64,000 nucleotides of DNA. Source: Strongylocentrotus purpuratus. Taxonomy: Eukaryota; Echinodermata; Echinoidea; Camarodonta; Strongylocentrotidae. Each line of letters starts with the position of its first letter. Position 1 is the stretch's first letter. The position numbers and the translations under genes were made by a program. The DNA is taken from the NCBI RefSeq assembly GCF_000002235.5, contig NW_022145539.1:1129501-1193500 (forward strand). The letters run 5' to 3'. Below the pieces are notes generated by a model. That model had not been told where the DNA came from. It saw nothing but the letters and a program-made list of their open reading frames with translations, and ran no database searches. Below, piece after piece: positions 31,436 through 43,180 of this stretch.

Positions 31436-33782
31436 AGGGTCAATGTCGCTATTCATTAGGACCGCTATTCATAAGGTCCGTTATTCTTAAGGACCGCTAT
31501 TCATAAGGACAGCTTTTCATAATTTGTGAAAAGGGTCATTATTTATAAGGTTCATTATTCATAAGGACCGCTATTCATACTCAGGGAAGAGGGTCGGTAT
31601 TCATAATATGACAAGAGGGTCACTATTCATAATACAAAATCGGGGTCCTTATTCTTAAGGGTCGCTATTCATAATAAGAGAAGAGGGTCGCTATTCATAA
31701 TACGAGATGAGGGTCGCTATTCATATTAGGAGTAGAGGGTCGCTATTCATAACACGAAATGAGGGTCGTTATTTATAATGCGCAATGAGGGTCACTATTC
31801 ATAATACGAAATGAGGGTCGCTATTCATTATACGAAATGAGGGTCGCTATTCAATTTATATATTGTCTTACTGTCATGTCGTATATCTTTTTCTTGTTTT
31901 CCTTTTTATTTGAATAGAAAAAAGAGAAAGAAAGGAACAAATTTTGTAAAAGTATAACCTGTAATATATATGTCTGTATATATGTATATGATTTATGATT
32001 ATTCAACCTCTCTTACAAGATGACCCCGACAATAAGACACTATTCCAAACTCGTGGGAGACAATGAGTATGGGATGACAATATACAATGCTTTTTACAAT
32101 ACTAGATTCCACAAAGATTAATAGGGTTAACACAAAAATAAAAAAATATATATATATATTCCTGTTCTCAATGTGTATGATGAATTGACAGGTAAAGATG
32201 TGTTTATTCTGTAATTATCTATCTTGTTTTATGACAACTTACATCAGCCTTAATTTTCGTTCTATTTGTTCCCTTTATTGTATTTTTCTTGTTATTGTGG
32301 TTTGGCTATTTAAAGTAATTGATTATTTATATTTCGTGTGTGAACCTTTAAGCATGTATATATCGACTTGGATAACTATTACATATATTTTCTGTGTTTG
32401 CTTTGAATTTACCATGTCCCCAATTAATTAATGGTTGATTTTTCTTGAACCTGCATTCATATTTATGTTTACATACCGTATTTTCCTGTGTTTGTTCTGT
32501 ATTTATCATTTTATCCTGCCCCCTTGTTGCTATGAGGGCTAGATATCCCACTCCAAAATAAAACAGAAGACAAATTTCTCACGGCATATTTTTCTTTAAT
32601 TGTGTTGCACTATATAGACCTTATCAGACCTCCTTCCCCATCACCATCACCCTCACCCTCACCCTCACCCCAAATCACAATTCTTAAGTGCCCCCCCCCT
32701 CCTCTCATTTCGTATTATGAATAGTGACCCTCATTTCGTATTATGAATAGCGAACCTCTACTCCTATTATGAATAGCGTCCCTTACTCTATATTATGAAT
32801 AGCGACCCTCATTTTGTATTATGAGTAGCGACCCTCTTTTTGTATTATGAATAGCGAACCTCTACTCCTATTATAAATAGCGACCCTCTACTCCTATTAT
32901 GAACAGCGACCCTCATTTCTTATTATGAATAGCAAACCCGTACTCCTATTATGAATAGCGACACTCTTTTCCTATTATGAATATCCACCCTTCCTTTGTA
33001 TCATGAATAGCGACCCTCTACTCCTATTATGAACAGCGACCCTCATTTCTTATTATGAATAGCAAACCCGTACTCCTATTATGAATAGCGACACTTTTTT
33101 CCTATTATAAATAGCCACCCCGGCTTCCTTTGTATCATGAATAGAGACCCTCCTTTCGTATTATGAATAGCGAACCCCTAATCCTATAATGAATAGCGAC
33201 CCTCATTTCGTATTATGAATAGCGACCCTCTACTCCTATTATGAATAACGACCCTCATTTCGTATTATGAGTAGCGACCTCTTTTAGTATTATGAAAAGC
33301 GAACCTCTACTCATATTATAAATAGCGACCCTTTACTCCTATTATGAATAGCGACTCTCACTTCTTATTATGAATAGCAAACCCGTACTCCTATTATGAA
33401 TAGCGACACTCTTTTCCTATTATGAATAGCCACCCTTCCTTTGTATCATGAATAGAGACCCTCATTTCGTATTATGAATAGCGGTCCTGATGACCAGTAA
33501 CCCCTAATATAAATAATGAATAGCGACCCTCTTCTCGTATTTCGAATAGCGACCCCAATTTCGTATTAAGAATAGCGGTCCTTATGATTAATGACACTCA
33601 ATATGAATGATGAATAGCGACCCTCATCTCACGTTATGAATAGCGGTCCTTATGATTAACGGTCCTTTTTCTTTATGAATAGTGACCCTCTTCTCCCATT
33701 ATGAATAGCGGACCTGCAGGTATGGGAAGTTCCGCGTTATGAATAGCGGTCCTTATGAATAACGGTCCTTACGAATAGCTCC
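31436..33782. mobile_element. Fold-back element built of 16- and 26-bp tandem repeats (left copy)
   Basis: The left flank is an array reading GGGTCGCTATTCATAATACG (31437-31860) and the right flank an array of the complement (32700-33780). Outermost units are 16 bp (GACCGCTATTCATAAG); inner units are 26 bp, such as GGGTCGCTATTCATAATAGG plus AGTAGA. Between them lies an ~840-bp unique core. This plan, tandem repeats forming the inverted ends, is that of fold-back elements such as Drosophila FB and sea-urchin TU. It interrupts a LINE reverse-transcriptase frame on its right side. Confidence 0.75.
31861..32699. other. Core of the fold-back element (left copy)
   Basis: AT-rich unique sequence with a TAAAAATATATATATA run, a (CACCCT)n-like stretch at 32640-32665 and a 67-codon minus-strand frame (32551-32348, MGYLALIATRGQDKMINTEQ...). 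The frame is kept in the other arm (56262-56465) with a handful of changes. Nothing identifies a protein family. Confidence 0.4.
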
Positions 33783-34860
33783 CGGTGAGATGGGGGTAAC
33801 TGTCTCTCTGGCACATTTCATGTTAGTAATGGTGTTCGGCAAGGAGGTATATTTGACTCCATACGTATTTAATTTGAATTTGGATGATTTATCTGTAACA
33901 TGGAATAACCGTGGTAGTGGCTGTTCTGTTGGTAGTACCAAAATTAATCATTTAAAGGTAAAGACCAGTTATGGTCATGCGATTGCATTGTGAAAGAAAC
34001 GTTGTGGAATCGATCAAAAAGGTTGATCATCTAGCATCTAGCATCTGCAAGGTTCAGGAATCATCAAAATGATAAGAAATTTGGCCCATTCTTAGTAAAG
34101 TTACAAGCAATATACACAGAAAGATGTATATGGGACTACCCTATATCTCTCACAGACCATGAGAGAAACAAATTTACCAAATATATGAATTAGTAGGCGG
34201 TTTCCCGGCAAATTTTTTATCATCATGTATTAGTCAAAACATATGCTTTCACACGATTGGTAATGAGAGCTTCCATTTCATTTTTTGAAATCGGGGCGTT
34301 TCCAATACTGGTCTTTACCTTTAATGTATACTTATGACGATTTTTTTTTTTTTTTTTAGTCCATCATCTGCAGGTTTGTTCTCAGTTTGGTATAGAAAAT
34401 GATGTTAAATGTAATGCGAAAAAGAATCACGCTATGATTGTAAATTGTAAAGAACATTGTAAGTTGGTATTTCCAGATTTGTATTTGTGTGGTGCTAAAC
34501 TTGATGTTTGTAAAGAGGCTAAGTACCTAGGTCATTATTTAACCGAGGATCTGTGTGATAATAGAGATATATTTATTGACAGTTTCGTAAACATTATGCA
34601 CAGGGTAACTCATCGTGCATAAAGTTTCATATGTGCTATCGTAAAGTTAAGGTTGAATTAGTTCGAGCTAATTGTACACCGTTATATACTACACATCTTT
34701 TGAGTAGGTATAAAGCTGGTATAAAAAGAGCAGTGGGCCTATAAAGAAGCTCACGGTAGCCTATAATGATGCTATGAGGATGCTCTTACGAATACCTGTA
34801 TGTGAATATAACTGTATGTCAAGCTGTTGTAAGAAATATAATAAGTTTTTTTCAGATAAT
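33783..34860 (+). mobile_element. LINE reverse-transcriptase fragment (left copy), split by a TTAA MITE
   Basis: Residues VRWGNCLSGTF, VSNGVRQGG and PYVFNLNLDDLSVTWNNRGS match a non-LTR reverse transcriptase around the GVRQGG and LDDL motifs. After the MITE, LYLCGAKLDVCKEAKYLGHY (34434-34622) is the thumb region. A one-base slip between VRQGGI and YVFN is shared with the right arm, so decay preceded duplication. Confidence 0.65.
33956..34320. mobile_element. 365-bp TTAA-flanked MITE, left arm only
   Basis: Ends AGGTAAAGACCAGT and ACTGGTCTTTACCT are perfect 14-bp inverted repeats, with TTAA on both sides (33952-33955, 34321-34324). The right arm has the empty TTAA site (near 54330). It is piggyBac-like by target choice and has no coding capacity. 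Confidence 0.85.
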
Positions 34861-34950
34861 TGACCGACACTTCAGAAAATAGGATTGTTAAAATGTTGGC
34901 TAACCCATTGCAAAACAGCACAATGTTCACCTCAGATTTGTGGAAGTTTA

Positions 34951-35102
34951 GGGCGCTGTTTCATAAAACTTGATATCAATAACAAGTTACAAGCTACTGT
35001 TATAAGCTACTGAAATCATGGCCGCATCTGAATGGCTGAGACCAAATTTGTCATAGAAATTTAGCATTTGTTATAGATAACAAGTTTTATGAAACGGGCC
35101 CC
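34951..35102. mobile_element. ~150-bp palindromic MITE (left copy)
   Basis: Ends GGGCGCTGTTTCATAAAACTTG and the complement of GGGGCCCGTTTCATAAAACTTG enclose inner repeats of ATAACAAGTT and TAAGCTACTG. The right arm has it at about 53550-53690. Confidence 0.65.
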
Positions 35103-35125
35103 TGCAGTGGTTCAGTAGCTTGTTG

Positions 35126-35819
35126 CCCAGGGGTCTCAGTCAAATATAATTACTTGTAAGCATGCGTGACCAAGAAAACGCGTATAAAGGGGTGTTTTTA
35201 TCAGATTGTTAATTGGTTAAAAAAAAACGTCAATTTTCAAGAAAAAGGGTAGTTTACAAAATACTGCTGTACGCGTTTAGAAGTATTTTTCTAGATCCCG
35301 ACTCCGAATTTAAAGCTGGTCTGGAAGCTGGTTATCTATAACCTTCGGAAACCACTATAATTTCCGTACCAGCATGTGAATTGCTTGTTTACGACCGAGG
35401 TTTACGACGACGACGACGAAATGTAATCATTTTTTTTCGAAGCCAAGGACATATGGTCGCTGTGCATTAAAACCAATGCCACTTGGAAGTGGAAAGGTAG
35501 ATGATATTGCTCCTATACTGGAACAGATGTTTACATTGTGAAGTTTACATCTGAAGCGCAATTTTTTTAATTTTATTTTGTACATTGTCTACAACTTCAT
35601 TGGTATTCTCTATCGCGCACTTCAAAATGCTCAAGACCGGGGTTACACTTTTACAATACTTGTTTAGGAGTACACTTTTGTGAAATACCCGTTTAGGGTG
35701 TGAGTTCGGGGGGGGGGAAACACGCGAAATCCTCATTGAGGGTGTATTTCGGCTTCAGAAGAAATCCTCGTATAGAGGATGTCTGGAAAACATAATTCTA
35801 TGTGACTGAGACCCCTGGG
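35126..35819. mobile_element. 694-bp hAT-like MITE (left copy)
   Basis: Ends CCCAGGGGTCTCAGTCA and its complement are flanked by GCTTGTTG on both sides (35118-35125, 35820-35827). An 8-bp duplication with a CAGGGG start fits hAT. A smaller internal (CGA)n block and TGTAGACAATGTACAAAATA are present. The right arm has it at about 52872-53512. Confidence 0.75.
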
Positions 35820-35924
35820 GCTTGTTGTCCCGGCTTGTTGTCACAGAGGTTGTTTCAAGTAGTTCTCTTGTATCTGTATGCATGTGTTCCCCTCTTATTT
35901 GTGTTCATTGTTTATATCCACAAA

Positions 35925-36860
35925 TTTCATTTAATTTCATATCGTTTATTTCCATTTCCAACAAAATAAATAAAGCACAATGGATTACATTGTACATAAA
36001 AAAACAATGAAACTTAACAATATATTTGTAATTGGTCCACATTGTACAACAGGCATATAAAACAGGTTGGTCATGGAGGGGACTGCTGAAAAGCTGGGCT
36101 TGTAGATTGCAGCCCCCTATAACTTATAGTTGCAAAAATAGTATATCAATAAGAAAGGAACACACAAATACATAAACCAAATAAACATAACAAAGAAGGA
36201 GTGAAAGGGACAGGGAAAGAAGAGAGACAAGGAACGAGAAAGGGCGGTACTCTTACCTATAACACACACAACACCACACGGACCGGCTGGAATACGGATG
36301 GCCAGTACAAAATGAATCAAAATATTAAAAAAAGTATTTTATTGAGTGAAATAAATTTAATGAGGAAGAGCTGACGCTTGATAATCACGCAAAAAGATTT
36401 TTTTAATTTGAATTTAAAATAATTTAAGCTGGGGGCATTCTTAATGCTAACATCAAGAATGGTCCAAAGCTTCGGGCCTTCGTAAGTGAATATGGATTTA
36501 GCTGGTAAAGTTCTAATTAATGGCAGATGGAATTCGCCAGATTGGCACGTAGGGTATTTGTGTATAGTTTTATTTTTGATGAATATTAAATTGAAGACTG
36601 AGGGTAGCGTATTATTATTTTACTGGTACATAAACTGACCGAGGCTATAACGATATAAATCATTTATTTTCAACACATTATTTTCAACAAATAAAACATC
36701 AGTATGGGATCTCAAGGAAGTGCTACAAATAACACGCATAGCTTTTTTGGTAGAAGTAGTATTCTATGAAGATAAGAATCGTTTGTATTACCACAAACAA
36801 TAATACCATAATTTAAGTAGGGCAAAATTAATGTTTAGTTAAAGCATTAGCAGGGAGGAG
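35925..36860 (-). mobile_element. LINE 3' fragment (CR1/Jockey-group, left copy)
   Basis: This is the frame-damaged counterpart of the 132-codon frame at 51868-52266. It ends in a 3' UTR whose terminus reads GGAAATAAACGATATGAAAT on the minus strand. The rest of the stretch to 37220 is AT-rich and unassigned. Confidence 0.6.
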
Positions 36861-37219
36861 GTTGGCAGAAAAAACTTAACCTTTTTTACAATCACTTAAC
36901 CTTATTTACAATCACCTAGCTGCATTACTATCCTGGCTGTGTATAAATTGCTGTGCTATTTATTCTCAACATTTCAAACACCCCTGTACAAAACTCAACT
37001 GATTTCACTAAAAATCGGTACTTTAGTGACAATTGAAGACACCTAAATAGCAGTAAAATACCATTTTTTTTTCAACTTACCGATGTTCAAAAGAATAATT
37101 AAAAAATTTAAATTGTTAGTCTACTGTCAAACTTGCAGATCAGCCACATCGGCATAATTGTGTGCATTTGTGTATTATACTTTAAGTGTATTGACTATTC
37201 ATGTGTGCAAATGCTGACT

Positions 37220-37560
37220 ATACAGTGTGAGTCAAAAAAAAGTTTACGCCTAGAAAATTGCTAATTATTTTAAAAATCATCTATGAACAGTAATTATATC
37301 TTATGAAAGAGTGTTTTATCCCAAATCATTAGGTATCTTTTTTGTGTAGTATGTGTTCACGCTTGGATGAACAGGAGGCATTGTTTGCGAGAGTGCAAAA
37401 ATCGACTTGCGCCAAAGTTGCTTATGTGATATTGAAATAAAACAGTTGAGATTTTGGTTTGAAATCGGTTTTTGCAGATCTAAATAACATCACTTACACA
37501 TATAATCATGCCATACATATCAAATATCGAATATCAAATATCAACGAACATGTGTGCGCG
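37220..37560 (+). repeat. Tc1/mariner-like terminal sequence (left copy)
   Basis: TACAGTGTGAGTCAAAAAAA at 37222 preceded by TA has the form of a Tc1/mariner-type terminus. Its mirror is at 51508-51537. No opposite terminus was found, so the element is partial or misread. Confidence 0.35.
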
Positions 37561-40500
37561 CGTGTGTGTGCGTGTGTGACTTTGCTTCATTTGATACATT
37601 CAATTCATTCTGTCACTCCGCTAATCCCAACATAATACATGCTGTAGGCATCACTTTCATTGAACAATCCCTCTTTCAAACAAGTATCTATCAAATATAA
37701 TTTTTCCATTTATTAATATATTCCGATTATTAAAAATAACTAGATTAATATAACCCTCCAAATATCTTAAATTACTTGTCTCTTGCCACGCTTGCAACAT
37801 TTCCATATAGTATGGTGGAATATCTAAAACGGGTTTAATCTTGTTTAAATCATAATCATATAACAAAATACAATACAATACAATACAATGAACATTTAGG
37901 GCGCCATTCCCATAAGGCTCAGAGCGCTAACATCAAATAATATTATTGGTCTTTACTACATGTAGTAATTAAAGGCTACAATTAGATATTCCATATAAAA
38001 TATTAAATTCAATTGATTAAATTAAATAATTAAACATAGAGGAGAATTCATGTAAAGAGATGAGTTTTCAGAGCCTTCTTAAAAATATCGATAGAGGCAG
38101 ATTGTCTGATGGACATGGGGAGATTATTCTACCCTTTGGATGCTGCTACCGTGAAAGTCATATCCCCGGCTTGGACACGTGTAATTGGATAATTTAGACG
38201 GAGGTTATCATTTGAAGATCTGAGATTTCTGCTTGGTGTATATAAAGTTAAACAGTTAGACAGGTAATTAGGAGCTAAGTGGTGCAATGATTTATAGACA
38301 TATAAGAGTAACTTAAAAATGATTCGCTGTTGAATTGGAAGCCAGTGAAGGGAATTAATTAATGATTGAGCTGAATGACTTCTACCGACCTCAAACACAA
38401 GACGTGCTGCCCAGTTTTGTAGGCGCTGGAGACGGTTTACATGTAACTTTGGAAGAGAGGAAAGAAGTCCATTGCAATAATCAAGTCTAGAGAGAATTAA
38501 AGACCTTACAGCATGATGACAAGTTGATTGATCCATATATCTACGAATTCGTGATATGTTCCTTAAGTGAAAAGTGACCGTTCTACTAACATTGTTAATA
38601 TGTGAATTCATACTCATATGAACATCAAAGAATGCGCCCAAGTTTTTAATTGTGTCTGTAGGTTTTACGGAAATATTTCCTATGGTGAGAGTTATGTCTG
38701 GCAATTTTCTGAAATTGTGTGGTGAAGCAGCAATAAAAAACTCTGTCTTACTGTCGTTCAATTTCAACTTGTTGATGGACATCCAATTCTTTATATCACA
38801 GATGCAGTTTTGCAGTGACAACAATGCACAATCTAATTCACCACGTATTTTGGGATCAAATGAAACATATAACTGTATATCATCCGCATATACATGGTAT
38901 GACACATTATGATGCTGAGTAATATCACTAACCGGGAGGGTGTAAATTGTAAAACCAACAGGACCTACTACAGAACCTTGTGGCAGACCAAACTTGGAAA
39001 TGATAGGCGCAGACAATTCCCCTGCAATGTCTACTTGTGTTGACCAGCCATCGAGATAAGACTGGAACCATTTTAGGGCAGTGCCTTTGATACCAATCCT
39101 CGTTGATAAACGAGAGACTAGGATATGATGGTCGATGGTATCAAAGGCTGCTGACAAGTCTAATAATACCACAAGAATTACTTTGTTTGAGTTAAGTGAA
39201 AACATAATATCATTCTTCACCTTGATCAAAGCAGTTTCTGTGCTATGTCGGGGTCTATATGCAGACTGAAATGGGTCAGCAAGATTGTTAGCTTCAACAT
39301 GCTCCATTAGTCTTGAGCAAGCTACTTTCTCAATGAGTTTTCCTACATACGTTAAATTAGACACAGGTCTATAGTTCTTAATATTATTCTTATCCATGGA
39401 TGCATTTTTCAAGAGAGGTTTAATTACAGCACGATGAGCTCCTTTAGGAAAGATACCAGATGATAAGGAGATATTCACAATATTAGTGAGTACAGGTAGA
39501 AGATGATCAATATTCTCTTTCAAGAACCATGTCGGTATAGGATCTAAACAACTAGATTTACTAGGAGATCTTGTAATGATTTTCAAAAGATCACTTTGGG
39601 AAACTGGTCTTAAGACTTCAAGCGATGGTATATCATCATTCAAAGTATTATTGAAGTCAGGCAATGGCATAACAGGAAGGTTATCAAGTTGATCACGAAT
39701 GGTATCAATTTTTTCAACAAAATATTTAGAAAATTGATAACTTAGACGAGCAGCAGAATCATAGAATGGAAGATGATTTGATTTCTTGTTTAAAAGAGAG
39801 TTAATAGTGCGATAAACATCCTTGCTACTACAAAAAGCTAGTTTATCTTTGAAATAGCTTTCTTTGGCGGTTTCAGTGAGTTCACAGACATATCTCTTTT
39901 CTTTCATATACAATTCACGATCCTGATCAGATCTTGATTTCCGCCACTTTCGTTCTGCTCGACGTCGCTCTCGGCGAGCAGTATGAATTGAGTCATTAAA
40001 CCAAGGCATTCGATTCTTTACAGGTCGAGTCTTAATTGTTGCTGGTGCATATGTGTCTAACAATTCTTCCATTCCAGATTCATACCATTCGAACAAAGGG
40101 TCAACATCCACATTGATTGGTTTGGATGATAACAACTCAGTTAGTGAGTTAACAAATTGATTCTTATCGATTTTACGATAGTTGCGAAGAGTTGATACAG
40201 TTTGCATAGGTATAGGTTTTGGAAGCTGCAAAGTGAAACACACAATATGATGATCAGACATACATGTTTCATCAATGTAACAATCCTTAAGCAAAGATTT
40301 ATCAGATTCATCACAGCGGGTAAACACCAAGTCTAAGGTGTGCCCAAGACTATGTGTTGGGCCATTTACACATTGAGCAAAACCAGCAGCAGTTGTTGTT
40401 GAAGAGAAATGAATAACATCATTTTTAGAGGGATTATCCCAGTGGACATTAAAATCACCCAGTAAAATTAGCTTTCCTGGAAGAAGAGATACTTCATTTA

Positions 40501-42256
40501 CAAAATCATCAAATTCACTAAGAAAATCTGCATTAGTGAATCCATTCATTGGTGATGGGGGTGGCCTATATACAACTATAAAATTGACTGAGTAAGAACT
40601 ATTAGTGATATGTACGCATTCGAATGTAGAGTAAACTAGATCATCATTTCGCCTAATACACATCTTAAGTGGAGTTTTAAACAACATAGCAAAATAAACA
40701 AAATAAATCTACCACCCACAAACTGTAAGCAATGATCAAAAACATTTCTATCCCAAATGTTTCTCTCCCTATAAAAGATGTTTTATCCACATTATGCGTT
40801 GTATTTCAACGGACGTTTCAAAATTAATCATTCTTAATCCTCCAAAGTCATAATCCTGATATATTATTGCCCGTTTGATTCGATCTTTCCTCCTCCATAT
40901 AAATTTAAATGAAATGTTTGCAACTTCTTTGTATACCCAATGAGGGACAATGACGAGAGATGAAATATAATTTAATTTTGAAAGCGCATAAGTAAAAACA
41001 AATGTATTTTACCCATAATAGTTAAATCTCTTTGTTTCCACCATACAAGCACTTTTATATATTTTACTTTTAATCTTCGATCTAATGAATAACTAACCCC
41101 TAAAATGTGTTTTTCCTTAACCAAATTTCCAAATAAAGGCCCATCAGGTTTGTTCTCATCTTCACCCATCCACATAAAATGTGTCTTTGTTTTATTCACT
41201 TTAAGACCACTATTTTTTTTCAAATGATTCAAAAATATATTGCAACCTTCTAACCGAATCAATATCTTTCAAAAATATTGTCATGTCATCTGCATAATAC
41301 TTGCCTAATTTCAGATTTTCCAAATATAATCCCTTTAATACCGTTGTCCCCCCTTATTGCATGCGCCAAAATTTCGATGGCAACCAAAAACAGATATGGC
41401 GACAATGGATCCCCTTGCCTTTAATACTCCCCTTTCTATTTCAAAGTACCCCGTGAAGTGACCATCGTTCATAACACAACTGCTTATCCCTTTATACAAT
41501 AATTTTATCCAAGAGCAAAATGAATCCCCAAAACCGAATAATTTCACCATTTGAAATAAATATCTATGAGATACAAAGTCGAAAGCTTTCTCAAAATCCA
41601 CTGCACACGAAAACCCTTTCCCTTGTTCCCCATAATGCATAGAATAAAATAACATATCAGCTATCAATCGTACAGCTTCCCCAATATTTCTATCTTTTAT
41701 ATATCCAACTTGATCATGATGAATTATTTCATTTAAAAGTTTCATTCTTTTTGCTAGAACTTTAGATACAATTTCATAACTTACATTGAAAAGCGTTATG
41801 GGTCGATAATTTTTAATATGGAGAGTATCTTTCGCTTCTTTCTCAATTAAGGTAATAACTCCTTGTTTTTGAGATGCTGTTAATTCACCGCTTTCATATG
41901 TTTCATACTTTTACTAACAAATCACCCAAAGCTGGCCAAAAAGTATAATAAAATTCAACTGTTAACCCATTATTTCGAGGGGTTTTATATAATTTTATTT
42001 CTTTTAAGACCTTCAAACATTCTTCTTTAGTTAATTTACCTTCACATATTTCCCTATTGTCTTCATTTAACTTTGAAATATCATTAAAAAAAGAAAGGGT
42101 AGTTTTGATTTATATCAGCCCTTAATGAATATAAATCTTCATAAGGTATTTTAATTTCTTTTAATATTTCCTCCTTATCTCTAGTAGTTTCCCCATTTTC
42201 TTTATTTCTTTATTTTCTTCATAAACTTCCCTAATTACGCTTTTCCTTTCATTCGA
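37540..42256 (-). mobile_element. L1-like LINE (left copy), interrupted by a CR1/L2-type LINE
   Basis: Minus-strand coding pieces in order from 42.25 kb are RT motif 1 (YRPITLFNVSYEIVSKVLAK), HHDQVGYIKDRNIGEAVRLI, VDFEKAFDFVSHRYLF and GFGDSFCSWIKLLYKGI (41335-41745). They continue with the YADDMTI region (about 41300), NKTKTHFMWMGEDENKPDGP (40972-41262) and, past the insertion, KPVLDIPPYYMEMLQAWQET (37657-37878). The GVRQGDP motif is altered by an extra triplet or so (GVLKARG). The 5' end abuts another LINE fragment at 42257. Confidence 0.7.
37871..40696 (-). mobile_element. Nearly intact CR1/L2-type LINE (endonuclease-RT), 5'-truncated
   Basis: A single 852-codon frame (40687-38129) has the C-terminal half of an APE endonuclease (LILLGDFNVHW, HTLDLVFTR, SDHHIV) and a full reverse transcriptase (YRPVSNLTYVGKLIEKV, LLDLSAAFDTIDHHIL, GLPQGSVVGP, YHVYADDIQLY). 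The typical C-terminus follows (LDYCNGLLSSL, LHWLPIQQRI). The frame stops at a TAG where relatives have Trp (ASKGWNNLP); the remaining ~25 codons follow in frame. A 3' tail of TACAATACAAT repeats (plus-strand view) and AACAAAATA duplications on both sides (37862-37870, 40697-40705) define it. The right arm has the empty site. Confidence 0.88.
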
Positions 42257-43016
42257 TTTTGTTATATACGACCAATTTTAGAATATTGTGCTCCTGCGTT
42301 CCATAGCAGTCTTACAGTAGAACAAAATAATAATCTTGAAAAAATACAGCGTAGAGTATGTAAGATTATTTTAGGGTCTAGTTACATTACCTATTCTAAT
42401 GCATGTCAAGTTTGCAATTTACCAACTTTTGAGGAGAGGAGACTAGCACTTTGTAGAAAATTCGCAAAATCCCTTTCAAATCACTATATTTGTCAGACCT
42501 GGTTACCTAAGAAAAAAACACTAATATCACTCTTCGCCGTATTCCCATTTATCAACAATTTCAATTCAAAACAAAAAGATTTAAAAATAGCCCACTGTCA
42601 TTTCTAGTTGACATACTCAATAAAAGTTGAAGAAAAAAAAATTGTTTTATTTTGTACTTTTATCGTTATTGCAGGTATACTAAGTGCTTGTCTCCTCCCC
42701 TCAGCAGGCTGTTTAAAATGTACCTATTTTAATCTTTTTACCATGCTTGTATTGAATTTTATAGGACATTTGTAAACAATTACAGCTGTATTTCTGGAAA
42801 CTTGTGCAATGTGTTTATGGATTTTAGTTACAGAATCGAAGTCTTATTTTTGATATTGCTAGTTTTTTACATGTATATATTTAAAATTGTTATCTATTGT
42901 GCCGAACATGTAAACATGAATATTCCACCCAAGGCTGTCCTTCATGTAAAATTGTATTTGTATATGAATCATGTTTCTGCTCTAATAAAAACCATTTTTG
43001 AATTGAATTGAAAAAA
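42257..43016 (+). mobile_element. LINE 3' fragment (CR1/Jockey-group) at the centre of the palindrome
   Basis: The plus strand reads IRPILEYCAPAFHSSLTVEQ, RRVCKIILGSSYITYSNA and TFEERRLALCRKFAKSL, then a 3' UTR ending TTGAATTGAATTG. It is the same family as the fragment at 9.05-10.15 kb. It belongs to neither arm and sits between them as the spacer. Confidence 0.7.
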
Positions 43017-43180
43017 TTTATTTCAAATATTGAAAGTGTTCGGTTTTGGGGATTCATTTTGCTCTTGGGTAAAATTATTGTATAAAGGGATAAGCAGTTG
43101 TGTTATGAACGATGATCACTCCACGGGGTACTTTGAAATAGAAAGGGGAGTAAGGCAAGGGGATCCATTGTCGCCATATT
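43017..43180 (+). mobile_element. L1-like LINE (right copy), first segment
   Basis: The frame VFGFGDSFCSWVKLLYKGIS, MNDDHSTGYFEIERGVRQGD and PLSPY gives reverse-transcriptase motifs with an intact GVRQGDPLSP. It is cut by the next LINE and resumes at about 45761. Confidence 0.7.

Larger units (their letters stand above)
27469..42256 (+). repeat. Left arm of a giant inverted repeat
   Basis: From TAAACATTTATGGTAAAG at 27469 inward, the sequence is the reverse complement of the right arm (43017-60599). In a ~370-bp stretch compared by eye (27469-27840 against 60230-60599) there are about 14 differences. Later insertions private to this arm are a 686-bp MITE, a 365-bp MITE and a 2.8-kb LINE. The last ~700 bp near the centre (41.6-42.26 kb) have no partner in the other arm. 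Confidence 0.9.

Noticed and set aside
32640-32668. Telomere-like repeats (CACCCT/CCCTCA)
   Set aside because: Only about four degenerate units in the core of a fold-back element, not the TTAGGG repeat and not terminal.
31436-33782. CRISPR-like or other regularly spaced repeat array
   Set aside because: Units are contiguous 16- and 26-bp tandem repeats without unique spacers, in eukaryotic DNA.
38129-40687. Long 852-codon frame as a host gene
   Set aside because: Endonuclease and reverse-transcriptase motifs, target duplications and a repeat tail show that it is a LINE.
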